Part shown: positions 19,122 to 28,218 of the stretch, in pieces
Layout of the letters: each line of letters begins with the position of its first letter
Numbering within the stretch: position 1 is the stretch's first letter
Assembly: GCF_007827795.1 (NCBI RefSeq)
Contig: NZ_VITI01000008.1
Coordinates: forward strand, 1-64,000
Source: Azospirillum brasilense
Lineage (GTDB): Bacteria; Pseudomonadota; Alphaproteobacteria; Azospirillales; Azospirillaceae
Direction of reading: 5' to 3'
DNA: 64,000 nt
Program-made: the position numbers and the translations under genes
Notes under the pieces: generated by a model
What the model was told of the DNA's origin: nothing
Seen by the model: only the letters and a program-made list of their open reading frames with translations
The model's database searches: none

Positions 19122-21029
19122 GTGGAATGGTGTTCTGTGCGGAGTCTTGAGCGGTATGTTCATGCCCTGATGGCCAACGCCAGCGACATCGTCGCCGTGT
19201 TGTCGCCGGAGGGTCGGTTCATCGATGTGGGAAGCGCGTGCCTTCGGGTGCTGGGCACCCCGCCGGAGGCGCTGATGGGGACGCCCGCCCTGGATTGCTT
19301 GCATCCGGACGACCGGGAGGAGGCCGCCCGGCGTCTCGCCCGCTGCGGCCGCGGGACGAGCACCGAGGCCGACGGCCCGTTCCTCTGCCGGGTGCGCCAC
19401 GCGGCGGGCGGGTGGCGCCAGGTGGAGACGACGGCGCAAAGCCGGCTGGACGACCCCGACGTCCGGGGGATCATCGTCAACGCCCGTGACGTGACCGACC
19501 GGGTGGAGGCCGAACAGCGGCTGCGGGCGAGCGAAACGCTCTACCAGACGCTGGCCCGCTCCGCCCCGGTCGGCATTTTCCAGACGGATCGGGACGGTGG
19601 CATCGTCTCTGCCAACCCGCGCTTTGCCGCCATCGCCGGCCTGTCTCCCGATGCCCTGTCCGGCCATGCCTGGCGCGCGTCGCTTCATCCGGACGACCGA
19701 TCCCGACTGGAGGCGGAGTGGGCGCAGGCCATGACGTCGGGCCTGCCGGTTCTGCTGAATCTCCGGTTCTGCGGGGCCGATGGCACGGTCACCTTCGCCC
19801 TGTGCCAGGGTTCGCCGCTGACCGGCGCGGACGGGCGGGTGCAGGGCTGCGTCGGCACGCTGACCGACATGACCGAATATGTGCGGACCGCCGACGCCCT
19901 GCTGATGGCGGAGGCCCGGACCAACGCCATCGTCGACGCCGCCGCCGACGCCATCGTCACCATGGACGGGGAGGGCATCGTCCACAGCTTCAACCCGGCG
20001 GCGGAGGTGATGTTCGGCATTCCGGCGGCGGACATGCTGTGGAGCCGGATCGATCGGCTGATCCCGGACATCGTCGGGCTGCTTCAGGATGGTGGGCTGG
20101 CCGTTTACCAGCCGGGCGGCGAGGCCCACGGGGCCGGGGCCGTGCGGGAGGCCGTGGCGGTGCGGTGCGGTGACGGCGGCCGCTTCCCCATCGAGTTGTC
20201 GGTCAGCGCGGTCGAAACGGGTGGGCGCCGCGTCTTCACCGGCATCATCCGCGACATCACCGCGCGCAAGCGGACCGAAGGCGACCTGATCGCCGCGAAG
20301 GAAGCCGCCGAATCGGCGGATCGCGCCAAGTCGACCTTCCTCCAGATCATGAGCCATGAGCTGCGGACCCCGCTGAACGCGGTCATCGGTTTCGCCCAGG
20401 TGATCGAGATGCGGCTGCTCGGCGCCGGAGAGGTGGACCGCTACATCGACTACGCCGGCTCGATCCGCCAGTCGGGCGAGCATCTTCTGGCGATCATCGA
20501 CGACATCCTGGACATCACGACCATCGAGGCCGGTGGGCTGCGGCTGAACGAAACTCCCGTCGCCCCGTCCGACTTGGTGGGGGAGGCGCTGAACCTCGTC
20601 GCCATCCAGGCGGGCAAGCGCGGCGTGCCGATCCGCATCGAGCTGGAGGATGGTCTGCCGGTGCTGTCCGGCGATGCGCTGCGCCTGCGGCAGGTGCTGG
20701 TGAACCTGTTGTCGAACGCCGTGAAATTCTCCAATCCCGGCGAAGCCGCCCTTGTCCGCGCGCACCGCGGCGGCGACGGTGGGCTGGAACTGTCGGTGAC
20801 GGACACCGGCATCGGCATCGCGGCGGAGGATCTGCCGAAGGCAATGACCCCCTTCGTGCAGGTCGATCAGTCGATGACGCGGCGCTACGAGGGAATGGGG
20901 CTCGGCTTGTCCATTTCCAAACGGCTGGTCGAGGCGCATGGCGGCACGCTGCGCATCGACAGCGCGCCGGGGCAGGGAACCACGGTGACCGTGGCCTTGC
21001 CGCCGGGCCGGGTCATGGGAGGCGCGTGA
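19122..21029 (+). CDS. Sensor histidine kinase with PAS domains
   Basis: 635 residues beginning with GTG (GGAG lies ahead); no membrane segment is apparent, so it is cytosolic. Three PAS-like regions run from about residue 10 to 390, each ending with a typical PAC segment such as RGIIVNARDVTDR. The HisKA box MSHELRTPLNAVIGF puts the phospho-acceptor at about His412. The ATPase domain has NLLSNAVKFS, DTGIGIA and GMGLGLS. There is no receiver domain and no adjacent regulator gene, so its partner is unknown. A TTGACT-N17-CGTTAA element at 19055-19083 may be its promoter. Confidence 0.92.
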   Translation: MEWCSVRSLERYVHALMANASDIVAVLSPEGRFIDVGSACLRVLGTPPEALMGTPALDCLHPDDREEAARRLARCGRGTSTEADGPFLCRVRHAAGGWRQVETTAQSRLDDPDVRGIIVNARDVTDRVEAEQRLRASETLYQTLARSAPVGIFQTDRDGGIVSANPRFAAIAGLSPDALSGHAWRASLHPDDRSRLEAEWAQAMTSGLPVLLNLRFCGADGTVTFALCQGSPLTGADGRVQGCVGTLTDMTEYVRTADALLMAEARTNAIVDAAADAIVTMDGEGIVHSFNPAAEVMFGIPAADMLWSRIDRLIPDIVGLLQDGGLAVYQPGGEAHGAGAVREAVAVRCGDGGRFPIELSVSAVETGGRRVFTGIIRDITARKRTEGDLIAAKEAAESADRAKSTFLQIMSHELRTPLNAVIGFAQVIEMRLLGAGEVDRYIDYAGSIRQSGEHLLAIIDDILDITTIEAGGLRLNETPVAPSDLVGEALNLVAIQAGKRGVPIRIELEDGLPVLSGDALRLRQVLVNLLSNAVKFSNPGEAALVRAHRGGDGGLELSVTDTGIGIAAEDLPKAMTPFVQVDQSMTRRYEGMGLGLSISKRLVEAHGGTLRIDSAPGQGTTVTVALPPGRVMGGA

Positions 21030-21075
21030 CAGGAGCGGCCCATGACAGGGGCGGCAAGGATTCGCTACGAACGCA

Positions 21076-21104
21076 AAAACGGCGCCCCGGTTTCCCGGGG
21101 CGCC
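21076..21104 (-). terminator. Terminator of hsp20
   Basis: Read on the minus strand, GGCGCCCCGG and CCGGGGCGCC pair around GAAA and are followed by GTTTTTGCG. It lies about 30 bases beyond the hsp20 stop and also faces the histidine kinase gene. Confidence 0.8.
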
Positions 21105-21135
21105 CCGTGGACGCATGACGCGCCGTGCCTTGCGG

Positions 21136-21597
21136 TTACGCGGCCTGCTGGGTCAGCGCGGGCTTCGCCGTGCCGTTGGAGCCGATCTGAATGGTCCGCG
21201 GCTTCATCGTTTCCGGCACCTCGCGCACCAGATCGATGTGGAGCAGCCCGTTCAGCAGGTTGGCGTTGCCCACCTTGATGAAGTCGGCAAGCTGAAAGCG
21301 GCGCTCGAAAGCGCGGCCGGCAATACCCCGGTAGAGGAATTGGCCGGTCTCCTGTTCCTTCTTAGCTTTCCCTGTGACCACCAAAGAGTTCTGCTGAGCG
21401 GTGATCTCCAGGTCCTCCGGGCCAAAGCCGGCGACGGCCATGGTGATCCGGTAAGCGTCGTCGCCCGTCTTCTCGATGTTGTAGGGCGGGTAGGACGCGG
21501 CGGCCTCGTCGCCGGTCATCGCGTTCTCCAAGAGACGCGAGAGGCGGTCGAACCCGACGGTCGAACGGAACAGGGGCGAAAGGTCGTAGGAGCGCAT
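21136..21597 (-). CDS. Small heat-shock protein, Hsp20/IbpA family
   Basis: 153 residues from ATG 21597 (MRSYDLSPLFRSTVGFDRLS), an ATP-independent holdase chaperone. The alpha-crystallin domain runs from about 37 to 125 with YNIEKTGDDAYRITMAVAGF and FERRFQLADFIKV, and the IxI-like C-terminal motif lies near RTIQIG. The upstream frame extension lacks coding features and is the untranslated thermosensor leader. Regulation is visible: an RpoH promoter and a ROSE-like hairpin at the Shine-Dalgarno. Confidence 0.95.
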   Translation of the reverse strand: MRSYDLSPLFRSTVGFDRLSRLLENAMTGDEAAASYPPYNIEKTGDDAYRITMAVAGFGPEDLEITAQQNSLVVTGKAKKEQETGQFLYRGIAGRAFERRFQLADFIKVGNANLLNGLLHIDLVREVPETMKPRTIQIGSNGTAKPALTQQAA

Positions 21598-21705
21598 GAC
21601 ATATCCTCCAAATGAGCGATACAGCGATCGGAGACCACGATCATCGTCGGTCCCCCGGCTTGCGGTTCCGGCGAACCCCAACTGGGCGTCCGCCGACACC
21701 GCGAC
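21598..21705 (-). promoter_or_regulatory. ROSE-like RNA thermometer leader of hsp20
   Basis: The roughly 100-base untranslated leader ends with TCGCTCATTTGGAGGAT, in which UCGCU can pair imperfectly with AGGA of the Shine-Dalgarno. This is the UYGCU/AGGA pairing that defines ROSE elements of alphaproteobacterial hsp20 genes. A second TCGCT copy lies seven bases further upstream. The leader would block ribosome entry at low temperature. Confidence 0.7.
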
Positions 21706-21733
21706 AGATAAGCGAGTGCCCTCAGCGTTCAAG
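21706..21733 (-). promoter_or_regulatory. RpoH (sigma-32) promoter of hsp20
   Basis: On the minus strand CTTG (21733-21730), 17 bases, then CTTATCT (21712-21706). This is a full match to the alphaproteobacterial heat-shock consensus CTTG-N17/18-CYTATNT. Confidence 0.85.
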
Positions 21734-21876
21734 AGGGCGCTTTTCGAAAATCGCCGGGCCGCGCCGCCACCGTCCATAGGGCGGACGACGGGGGTCCATA
21801 ACCACTCATCGATTGTTAATCAGTTGCGCCGAGGCTCGGAATCGGGCCATCCGGCCGCGGGAGGGGTACGGCCGTG

Positions 21877-22284
21877 ATGGAAACACCGACCTTCTTCAAC
21901 GGGACTTATGATGAGACGATGGCGCTGCTGATCGAGGCGCGCAACTACATCGCCTATCATGACGCCGCCAGCCATCGGGCGCTGCCGCCCCATGTCCGGC
22001 TTCAGATCTCGTACGAATCGATGCGGGTGACCAGCCGCCTGACCCAGGTCATGGCCTGGTTGCTGGCGCAGAAAGCCGTCCATGCCGGGGAAATGACCCG
22101 CGAGCAGGCGGCGAGCGACGATTTCGCCCTGTCGGGCGGAGACATCTGCACCGATCCCTCCGGCCCCGACAACGAGCAGCTTCCGGACGGTCTGCGCAGC
22201 CTTCTGGAGCGCAGCCACCGGCTCTACATGCGCGTCGCCCGGCTGGACGAGCGCGCCCGCGACGCGGTGGCGATGGCCGGCTGA
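21877..22284 (+). CDS. rcdA: RcdA-family protein (DUF1465), regulator of CtrA degradation
   Basis: 135 residues from ATG 21877 (a GTG lies one codon upstream; GGGAGGGG is the Shine-Dalgarno). The N-terminal FFNGTYDETMALLIEARNYI and RLQISYESMRVTSRLTQVMA match the DUF1465 family, whose Caulobacter member RcdA is a ClpXP adaptor that helps to degrade the cell-cycle regulator CtrA. The C-terminus is helical and ends shortly after RDAVAMAG, shorter than the Caulobacter protein with its disordered tail. It is divergent from hsp20 and followed by a bidirectional terminator shared with rpmE. Presence of CckA and SciP in the window supports the function. Confidence 0.82.
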   Translation: METPTFFNGTYDETMALLIEARNYIAYHDAASHRALPPHVRLQISYESMRVTSRLTQVMAWLLAQKAVHAGEMTREQAASDDFALSGGDICTDPSGPDNEQLPDGLRSLLERSHRLYMRVARLDERARDAVAMAG

Positions 22285-22305
22285 CGACCGGCCTCCTCAA
22301 AAGCC

Positions 22306-22357
22306 GCAAACGCGAAAAGGGCGCCCGGCGAACCGGACGCCCCTTTTCGTTTTGCGG
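22306..22357. terminator. Bidirectional terminator between rcdA and rpmE
   Basis: CGAAAAGGGCGCCCGG and CCGGACGCCCCTTTTCG pair closely; the plus strand ends with CCCCTTTTCGTTTT and the minus strand with CCCTTTTCGCG. It serves both convergent genes. Confidence 0.8.
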
Positions 22358-22367
22358 ACGAAGAAGA

Positions 22368-22592
22368 TTACTTCTTCAGGCCGAAGTTCGCGAAGCGCTT
22401 GTTGAACTTGGCGATCTGGCCGCCCGTGTCCAGCAGCTTCTGCACGCCGGTCCAAGCCGGGTGCGACTTCGGGTCGATGTCGAGGCGCAGCGTATCGCCC
22501 GGCTTGCCCATCGTGGAGCGGGTCTTGAACGTGCTGCCGTCGGTCATCACCACGTTGATCTCGTGGTAGTCGGGATGGATATCAGTCTTCAT
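22368..22592 (-). CDS. rpmE: 50S ribosomal protein L31, cysteine-free type
   Basis: 74 residues from ATG 22592 ([20 protein letters not shown]). The CxxC zinc residues of the C+ form are absent, so it is the zinc-independent form. [19 protein letters not shown] matches the longer alphaproteobacterial L31, and the C-terminus is basic. It lies alone with its own terminator. Confidence 0.95.
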   Translation of the reverse strand: MKTDIHPDYHEINVVMTDGSTFKTRSTMGKPGDTLRLDIDPKSHPAWTGVQKLLDTGGQIAKFNKRFANFGLKK

Positions 22593-22927
22593 GGCCGGGG
22601 TTCCTGCAAAGCGAGCGCGGTCTATAGCAAAGCATGCGGCATGATGCAACCGCGTTCCTGCGCCCGAAAAGCGGGTGGTTCCGAACCCCCGCCGCTTCGG
22701 TGTGCCGCCGCATTATCCACCATGGAGACACAAAGGGACAGAGGATTGGAGCGGTTTTGGAACGGGGCGCCGCCTGCCGGATCTCCGTGTCTCCATGCCT
22801 CTGCGGTTCAATCCGGCGGTCACACCATACCTTGTTCATAGGCCCCCCCCTTGCTATATGCCGGGTTTGCCCCCGTGCACCATCCGCACATCGTCCCGCC
22901 GCCCGTCCTGACCGCTGGGGAGCCCCG
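22593..22927. repeat. Intergenic region with an inverted REP-like element
   Basis: CATGGAGACAC (22721-22731) and GTGTCTCCATG (22787-22797) form a perfect 11-bp inverted repeat around 55 bases. Translated, it gives the peptide EPQRHGDTEI, of the kind produced by a dispersed palindromic repeat common in many bacterial genomes. No convincing gene lies in this 335-base gap. Confidence 0.45.
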
Positions 22928-24760
22928 GTGTCCCGTCATTCCTTGAAGTCCGATCCGGTGTCCGAAGGGACGCCTTCCGCCGCGCCGCGCCGCCGCAACC
23001 TGTCGCCGCTGCGCCGGCTGTTTCCCTTCCTGTGGCCGTACCGGCTGCAAGTCATGGGCGCCGTCCTGGCCCTGACCGTGGCCGCCGGGACCGTTCTGGG
23101 GCTGGGGCAGGGGATGCGGGTCCTGGTGGACCAGGGTTTCGTCGCGGGCGATTCGGCGCTGCTCGACCGGGCGCTCCTGGTTCTGCTGCTGGTCATCGTG
23201 CTGATGGCCGCCTCGACCTTCGGGCGCTTCTATCTGGTGAGCTGGATCGGCGAGCGGGTGGTGGCCGACATCCGCCGCGCCGTCTACAACCACGTTGTGA
23301 AACTCTCCCCCGGCTTCTTCGAGACCACCAAGACCGGCGAGATCCTGACGCGCCTGACCACCGACACCGAGGTGCTTCAGGTCGTGGTCGGCTCCTCCGT
23401 CTCGATCGCGCTGCGCAACACGCTGATGTTCGTGGGCGGCACGGCGATGCTGCTGGTGACCTCGCCGAAGCTGGCCGGGCTGGTGTTCCTGGGCGTGCCG
23501 GTGGTCATCCTGCCGATCATCATCCTGGGGCGACGGGTGCGCACCCTGTCGCGGGCCAGCCAGGACAAGATCGCCAACCTCGGCTCCTTCGTCGAGGAGA
23601 CGTTGGGCGCCATCCGCACGATGCAGGCCTACACGCACGAGACCATCGACCGCAGCCTGTTCGGGGCGCGGGTGGAGGACGCCTTCGCCACCGCCCGGCG
23701 GCGGGTGACGGTGCGGGCCATCATGACGATGATCGTCATCGTGCTGGTGTTCGGCTCGGTCGGCCTGATCCTGTGGATCGGCGGGCACGACGTGCTGGCC
23801 GGCCGGCTGACGGTGGGCCAGCTCTCGGCCTTCGTCATCTATTCGGTGGTCGTCGCCGGCTCGGTCGGGGCGATCAGCGAGGTGGCCGGCGACCTCCAGC
23901 GCGCCGCCGGCGCCACGGAGCGGCTGTTCGACCTGCTGGACACCGAACCGGAAATCCGCGCCCCGGCCAACCCGCGCGCCCTGCCGGAACCGGCGCAGGG
24001 GGCGCTGTCCTTCCGCGACGTGCGCTTCCACTACCCGTCCCGCCCGGACTGGGCGGCGCTCAAGGATTTCTCGCTGGAGATCGAGCCGGGGGAGACGGTG
24101 GCCCTGGTCGGCCCGTCGGGCTCCGGCAAATCGACGGTGTTCCAGCTTCTGCTGCGCTTCTACGACCCGCAGGCCGGGGCGGTCACCCTGGACGGAGTGG
24201 ACGTCCGCGACGCCGACCCGGTGGAGCTGCGGCGGCGGCTCGGCCTCGTGGCGCAGGACCCGGTGGTCTTCTCCGCCAACGCCTGGGAGAACATCCGCTA
24301 CGGGCGCCCGGACGCCAGCGACGACGAGGTGCTCGCCGCCGCCGAGGCCGCCCACGCGCTGGAGTTCCTGCAGGCGCTGCCCGAGGGGCTGGACACCTTC
24401 CTGGGCGAGAAGGGCGTGCGGCTGTCCGGCGGTCAGCGCCAGCGCCTGTCCATCGCACGGGCCATCCTGCGCGACCCGCCGGTGCTGCTGCTCGACGAGG
24501 CGACCAGCGCTCTCGACGCGGAGAGCGAGCGCATGGTGCAGGATGCCCTGGACAAGCTGATGACCCGGCGCACCACGATCATCATCGCCCACCGGCTGGC
24601 GACCGTCCTGAACGCCGACCGGATCGTGGTGATGGAGCAGGGGCGCGTCGTCGCCACCGGGCGTCACGCCGAACTGGTCCGCGAGGGCGGCCTCTACGCC
24701 CGCCTCGCGGCGCTCCAGTTCGACCGCGCGGCGGACGAGGCCGGGCTGGTCGGCGGCTGA
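22928..24760 (+). CDS. ABC exporter, fused permease and ATPase (MsbA-related)
   Basis: 610 residues from GTG 22928 with a GGGGAG Shine-Dalgarno. The first 330 residues are an ABC1 membrane domain with six expected helices (for example VMGAVLALTVAAGTVLGLG). The ATPase domain has Walker A GPSGSGKST near residue 395, signature LSGGQRQRLSIARAI near 500, Walker B VLLLDEATSALD and the H-loop IIIAHRLAT. As a half-transporter it should work as a homodimer in the inner membrane. The family includes lipid A flippases and multidrug exporters; the substrate is not evident. The longer reading frame upstream runs over a repeat and is not coding. Confidence 0.9.
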   Translation: MSRHSLKSDPVSEGTPSAAPRRRNLSPLRRLFPFLWPYRLQVMGAVLALTVAAGTVLGLGQGMRVLVDQGFVAGDSALLDRALLVLLLVIVLMAASTFGRFYLVSWIGERVVADIRRAVYNHVVKLSPGFFETTKTGEILTRLTTDTEVLQVVVGSSVSIALRNTLMFVGGTAMLLVTSPKLAGLVFLGVPVVILPIIILGRRVRTLSRASQDKIANLGSFVEETLGAIRTMQAYTHETIDRSLFGARVEDAFATARRRVTVRAIMTMIVIVLVFGSVGLILWIGGHDVLAGRLTVGQLSAFVIYSVVVAGSVGAISEVAGDLQRAAGATERLFDLLDTEPEIRAPANPRALPEPAQGALSFRDVRFHYPSRPDWAALKDFSLEIEPGETVALVGPSGSGKSTVFQLLLRFYDPQAGAVTLDGVDVRDADPVELRRRLGLVAQDPVVFSANAWENIRYGRPDASDDEVLAAAEAAHALEFLQALPEGLDTFLGEKGVRLSGGQRQRLSIARAILRDPPVLLLDEATSALDAESERMVQDALDKLMTRRTTIIIAHRLATVLNADRIVVMEQGRVVATGRHAELVREGGLYARLAALQFDRAADEAGLVGG

Positions 24761-24824
24761 GGAGCCCTCCGCCGTTCGGACGCCGAATCGGGAACCCGTC
24801 CGCGCGTGCGGCGGTTGTCGGGCC

Positions 24825-25624
24825 ATGTCCACCGACGCGGCGCATTCTCACTCACCGGCACGGGCGGCAGCGGGGCTTCCCTGGGCGGGATACCTGCTGG
24901 GTTTCGCGCTGGGCGGCTTCTTCGACGGAATCCTGCTGCATCAGGTGCTGCAATGGCACCATCTGCTGTCGGCGGTCGAGTCCTCCGCCGTTCGCGACAT
25001 CCGCGTCCAGATTCTGGCGGACGGCCTGTTCCACGCGGCGATGTACGTCGTCGCGGCGTGCGGCCTGTGGCTGCTGTGGCGGAGCCGGCGCCGTTTCGCC
25101 GAACCGGGCGCGGACCGCCTGATGTTCGCCAACGCGCTGATCGGCTTCGGCGTCTGGCACTTTCTCGACGGCATCCTGTCCCACTGGATTCTCGGCATCC
25201 ACCGCATCCGCATGGACTCGGCGAACCCGCTGCTCTGGGACCTGCTGTGGTTCGTCGTCTTCGGCGTCGCCGTCGTCGCAGCGGGCTGGCGGCTGCGGAG
25301 CGGTGGGGGAACGGGCGGTGACCAAACGGGTGGCGGCCGCCGCGCCGCGCCGGTCGCCCTGACGCTGGCGGTGTTGATCGCCGGGCCGATCGCCGCCCTG
25401 CCGCCGCCGGGCGTGACCACGGTGATGGTGTTGTTCAAGCCCGGCACGACGGCGCCGGACGTCTTCGCCGCCGTGGCGGCGGTGGACGGGCGGACGGTCT
25501 GGCAAGACCCCTCCGGCCAGCTTTGGGCGAGAGGGGCAGTCCAACGGCGCTGTACCGGCACGGCGCCCTGCTGGTCAGCAACACGCTGCTGCCGACCGGC
25601 TGCCTCGACTGGTTCCGGACCTGA
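24825..25624 (+). pseudogene. DUF2243 membrane protein, frameshifted near its C-terminus
   Basis: The frame from ATG 24825 gives the DUF2243 domain (GGFFDGILLHQVLQWHHLLS near residue 30, then GVWHFLDGILSHWILGIHR) with about four membrane helices, then a fifth helix at residues about 180-205 and a periplasmic-looking end. After QDPSGQLW (about 25525) this frame runs into low-complexity Arg/Ala text and continues antisense into the next gene. A different frame gives PTALYRHGALLVSN and PTGCLDWFRT, then stops at 25624, as a natural C-terminus would. One base is missing in between. It may be a sequencing error or a recent mutation. DUF2243 function is unknown. Confidence 0.65.
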
Positions 25625-25639
25625 CGCGCCGCTTGTCCG

Positions 25640-27166
25640 TCACGCCACGCCGAGGCGGCGCAGGGTGGGCAGCCTCAACCGGGTGAAGCGGTCGAACCGG
25701 GCGCGCAACTCCGCCACATTCGCTTCCTCCCCGTCGAGCCGCGCGCCGTCGCGTGACAGGGTGAGCCCGTCCGCCGACAGCGTCTCCCAGGCGGTCGCAG
25801 TGGGGTCGGCGCCGTTGCGTCGGGCCAGCAGGAACAGCGCCTCCAGCCGCGACAAGGCGACGCCGGAGCCGAGGACGGGCGACGCCAGCGTGTCCAGCGT
25901 GTCGTCGCGGCGGTTGCGCTCCAGGATGGCGGCGTTGAAGCGGTCGGCCTGGAGCGCGCGCGCCGCCTGACCGGCCTCGGGCAAGGCGGGCGCCACCAGC
26001 GCCAGGCTGGTCAGGATCATCAGCGCGCGCAGCACCGCTTCCTCGCCATGGCGCGCCAGGGCGGGGAGGGCGGCCAGCTCGGCCAGCGTGGGCGTGCCGG
26101 CGGCCAGCGCCTCGGCCAGCGGGCCGTGCAGGTCCTGCGGCAGGGGGACGCGCCCGACCGGGGCCAGCACGACCTCCGGCAGATCGTCGGGCGACACCAG
26201 AAGGGTGAAGCGGGTGGCGCGCAGCCGGTCCCGCCGCTCCGCCGCGGTCAGCCGCTCCGCCCCCTTGACGAACAGGTCGCGGCGGAAGGCGCGGTTGGTC
26301 AGGAGGTCGCGCAGCGTCTCGCGGTAGGCCGGGTCGCGCGCCTCGGCCAGCAGGGGCAGGGCGTCCGGCGGCAGGGACAGCTCGTCCATCTGCTCCATCG
26401 GGACGGCAGGACCAGCGAAGTCCAGCTTGGCCGCGGCCAGCTCCCGCGCCACGTCGGCGTGGTAGAAGGCCGTCCAGTCGCGGTTCAGATATTCGTGGGC
26501 GATGTAGTTGGGCGACTTGCGCTTCAGCGAGTCCAGCCGCGCCGGCAGCGCGTCGGCCTGGGCGAACCAGCCGGCGTTGAGGGCGGTCAGGCGGCTGGCG
26601 AAGGCCACGGCCTCCTCGATCCGCTCCGGCAGCGGGCCGGTGCGGTCGGCGCAGTGCTCGACCAGGACGCGGCGCAGCGGCATGTAGGCGAGCGTGCCGG
26701 GCAGGGCGTTGTAGCTGACGAAGACCAGCCCGCCGGGCTTCAGCCGCCGCTTCAGCAGATCCACCAGGATCGCCCGGTTCTCCGCGCTGACCCAGGACCA
26801 GACGCCGTGCAGCGTCACGATGTCCAGGTCCTTGGCTCCGCCTTGGGCGTAATTGGCGAAGCTCTCCTCCAGGAAGGCGGCGTTGCCCAGCCCGGCCTCG
26901 GCGGCGAGGCGCTGGGCGCCGGCGATGTGGCCGGGGTTGAAGTCCACCGCCTCGAACCGGGCGTCGGGATGGCAACCGGCCAGGACGGCGCTGCTCACCC
27001 CGTGGCCGCAGCCGATCTCCGCGCAGGCGAAGGGCCCGGAGAGGTCCATCGGGGGCCGCCAGCCGCGCAGGGTCAGCGCGAAGGACAGCAGCGCCGGCGA
27101 CAGTTCCCGATAGAAGGCGTGGATGTAGCCGATCCCGCCCACATAGCCCTCGGTCCAGCCCTGCAT
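25640..27166 (-). CDS. SAM-dependent methyltransferase with regulatory domain
   Basis: 508 residues. An N-terminal class I methyltransferase domain has the SAM-binding loop AEIGCGHGVSSAVLAG (about 47-63) and the acidic VDFNPGHI after strand 2. The middle, from about 210 to 320, resembles the methyltransferase regulatory domain (PNYIAHEYLNRDWTAFYHAD), and the rest is an Ala/Leu-rich C-terminal region found in this alphaproteobacterial family. The substrate is unknown. It stands alone, convergent with the DUF2243 gene, with AGGGG ahead of the ATG. Confidence 0.8.
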   Translation of the reverse strand: MQGWTEGYVGGIGYIHAFYRELSPALLSFALTLRGWRPPMDLSGPFACAEIGCGHGVSSAVLAGCHPDARFEAVDFNPGHIAGAQRLAAEAGLGNAAFLEESFANYAQGGAKDLDIVTLHGVWSWVSAENRAILVDLLKRRLKPGGLVFVSYNALPGTLAYMPLRRVLVEHCADRTGPLPERIEEAVAFASRLTALNAGWFAQADALPARLDSLKRKSPNYIAHEYLNRDWTAFYHADVARELAAAKLDFAGPAVPMEQMDELSLPPDALPLLAEARDPAYRETLRDLLTNRAFRRDLFVKGAERLTAAERRDRLRATRFTLLVSPDDLPEVVLAPVGRVPLPQDLHGPLAEALAAGTPTLAELAALPALARHGEEAVLRALMILTSLALVAPALPEAGQAARALQADRFNAAILERNRRDDTLDTLASPVLGSGVALSRLEALFLLARRNGADPTATAWETLSADGLTLSRDGARLDGEEANVAELRARFDRFTRLRLPTLRRLGVA

Positions 27167-27305
27167 GATCCCCTATCCCTTCGTCTTCCGCTGGGAAAGG
27201 GTGATAGCGCCGGGCTTGGCCGACTGTCAAAGAGGGCGGCCAAGAAGGGTGTATGCGGAGCCGGAACGAGCCCCGCAAAAAAATGCGACCCTATCCATTT
27301 TGGTA

Positions 27306-27334
27306 TCGACAAGCCCCGGACCCTTCGCTATAAA
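27306..27334 (+). promoter_or_regulatory. Promoter of the tandem tRNA-Lys genes
   Basis: TCGACA (27306-27311), 17 bases, TATAAA (27329-27334), predicted start near 27341. The inverted repeat CACACCGGC (27341-27349) and GCCGGTGTG (27428-27436) would enclose the leader just before the first tRNA. Confidence 0.65.
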
Positions 27335-27449
27335 CCGCGCCACACCGGCCGGGACGACGGCTTGGCCGGACAGGAACCCTAGTCGATGCGGTCAGGCATC
27401 CCCTGACGTAAAGACGAAGGCGCCAGTGCCGGTGTGACCGGGAAGTGAT

Positions 27450-27525
<76 letters not shown>

Positions 27526-27601
27526 TCACTTGCCGAACCGAAAGGGGGCGTTCCCAGGAACCCTTTCATGCCGCCGGGCGTTCCGATGCCCGGATGGGAA
27601 T

Positions 27602-27677
<76 letters not shown>

Positions 27678-27703
27678 TTCCCTCAAAACGGCGAGACAGA
27701 GAT

Positions 27704-27740
27704 GCACACAAAAGGGCTGCCCTCGGGCGGCCCTTTGTGC
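27704..27740 (+). terminator. Terminator of the tRNA-Lys operon
   Basis: GCACACAAAAGGGC and GCCCTTTGTGCG pair around CTCGGGCG-type loop bases. It lies between the tRNA pair and the convergent MaoC gene and may serve both. Confidence 0.7.
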
Positions 27741-27762
27741 GTTGTGGGCTCCGCGCGCGTCG

Positions 27763-28218
27763 TCACTCCAGTACGGCGCCGGGGCGGCGGGGGACGAGCA
27801 GGTTCGCGGTCATTTGCTGCACGATCGCGCCGTCCTGGTTGAGGGTGGTGGTGCGCACGCGGGCGATGCCGCGGTCGGGGCGCTTGGCCGACGCGCGGAC
27901 CTCCAGGATCTCGCTCTCGATGCGCAGCACGTCGCCGGGGCGGGTGGGCTTGGGCCATCGGATGTCCTCCACCCCCATCCCGACGAAGCCGCCGGCCAGC
28001 GCGCCGTCCCCCGTGACGATCATCCGCATGGTCAGCCCGGCGGTGTGCCAGCCGCTGGCCGCCAACCCTCCGAAGACGCTGTCCTGCGCCGCCTCGGGGT
28101 CGAGATGGAAAGGCTGCGGGTCGAACTGCCGCGCGAAGGCGACGATGTCCTCCGCCGTCACGGTCACCGGCCCACCGGTGAAGCGGTCGCCAGGGGTCAG
28201 ATCGTCGAGATAGCGCAT
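27763..28218 (-). CDS. MaoC-like (hot-dog fold) dehydratase
   Basis: 151 residues. The hydratase-2 motif appears as FARQFDPQPFHLDPEAA near residue 30, with Asp and His as likely catalytic pair, followed by FGGLAASGWHTAGLTM. Such enzymes hydrate enoyl-CoA or related thioesters. No other acyl-CoA genes are near, so the pathway is open. Confidence 0.9.
   Translation of the reverse strand: MRYLDDLTPGDRFTGGPVTVTAEDIVAFARQFDPQPFHLDPEAAQDSVFGGLAASGWHTAGLTMRMIVTGDGALAGGFVGMGVEDIRWPKPTRPGDVLRIESEILEVRASAKRPDRGIARVRTTTLNQDGAIVQQMTANLLVPRRPGAVLE

Noticed and set aside
19080..21116. Antisense open frame of 678 codons opposite the PAS kinase
   Set aside because: The plus strand shows all kinase motifs; the antisense product has no recognisable feature.
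22634..22927. N-terminal extension of the ABC exporter
   Set aside because: It runs over the REP-like inverted repeat, and GTG 22928 has a good Shine-Dalgarno and fits the family start.
24825..25970. A 381-residue DUF2243 protein reading into the next gene
   Set aside because: After residue 235 the frame is antisense to the convergent methyltransferase gene and low in complexity; a frameshift explains it better.
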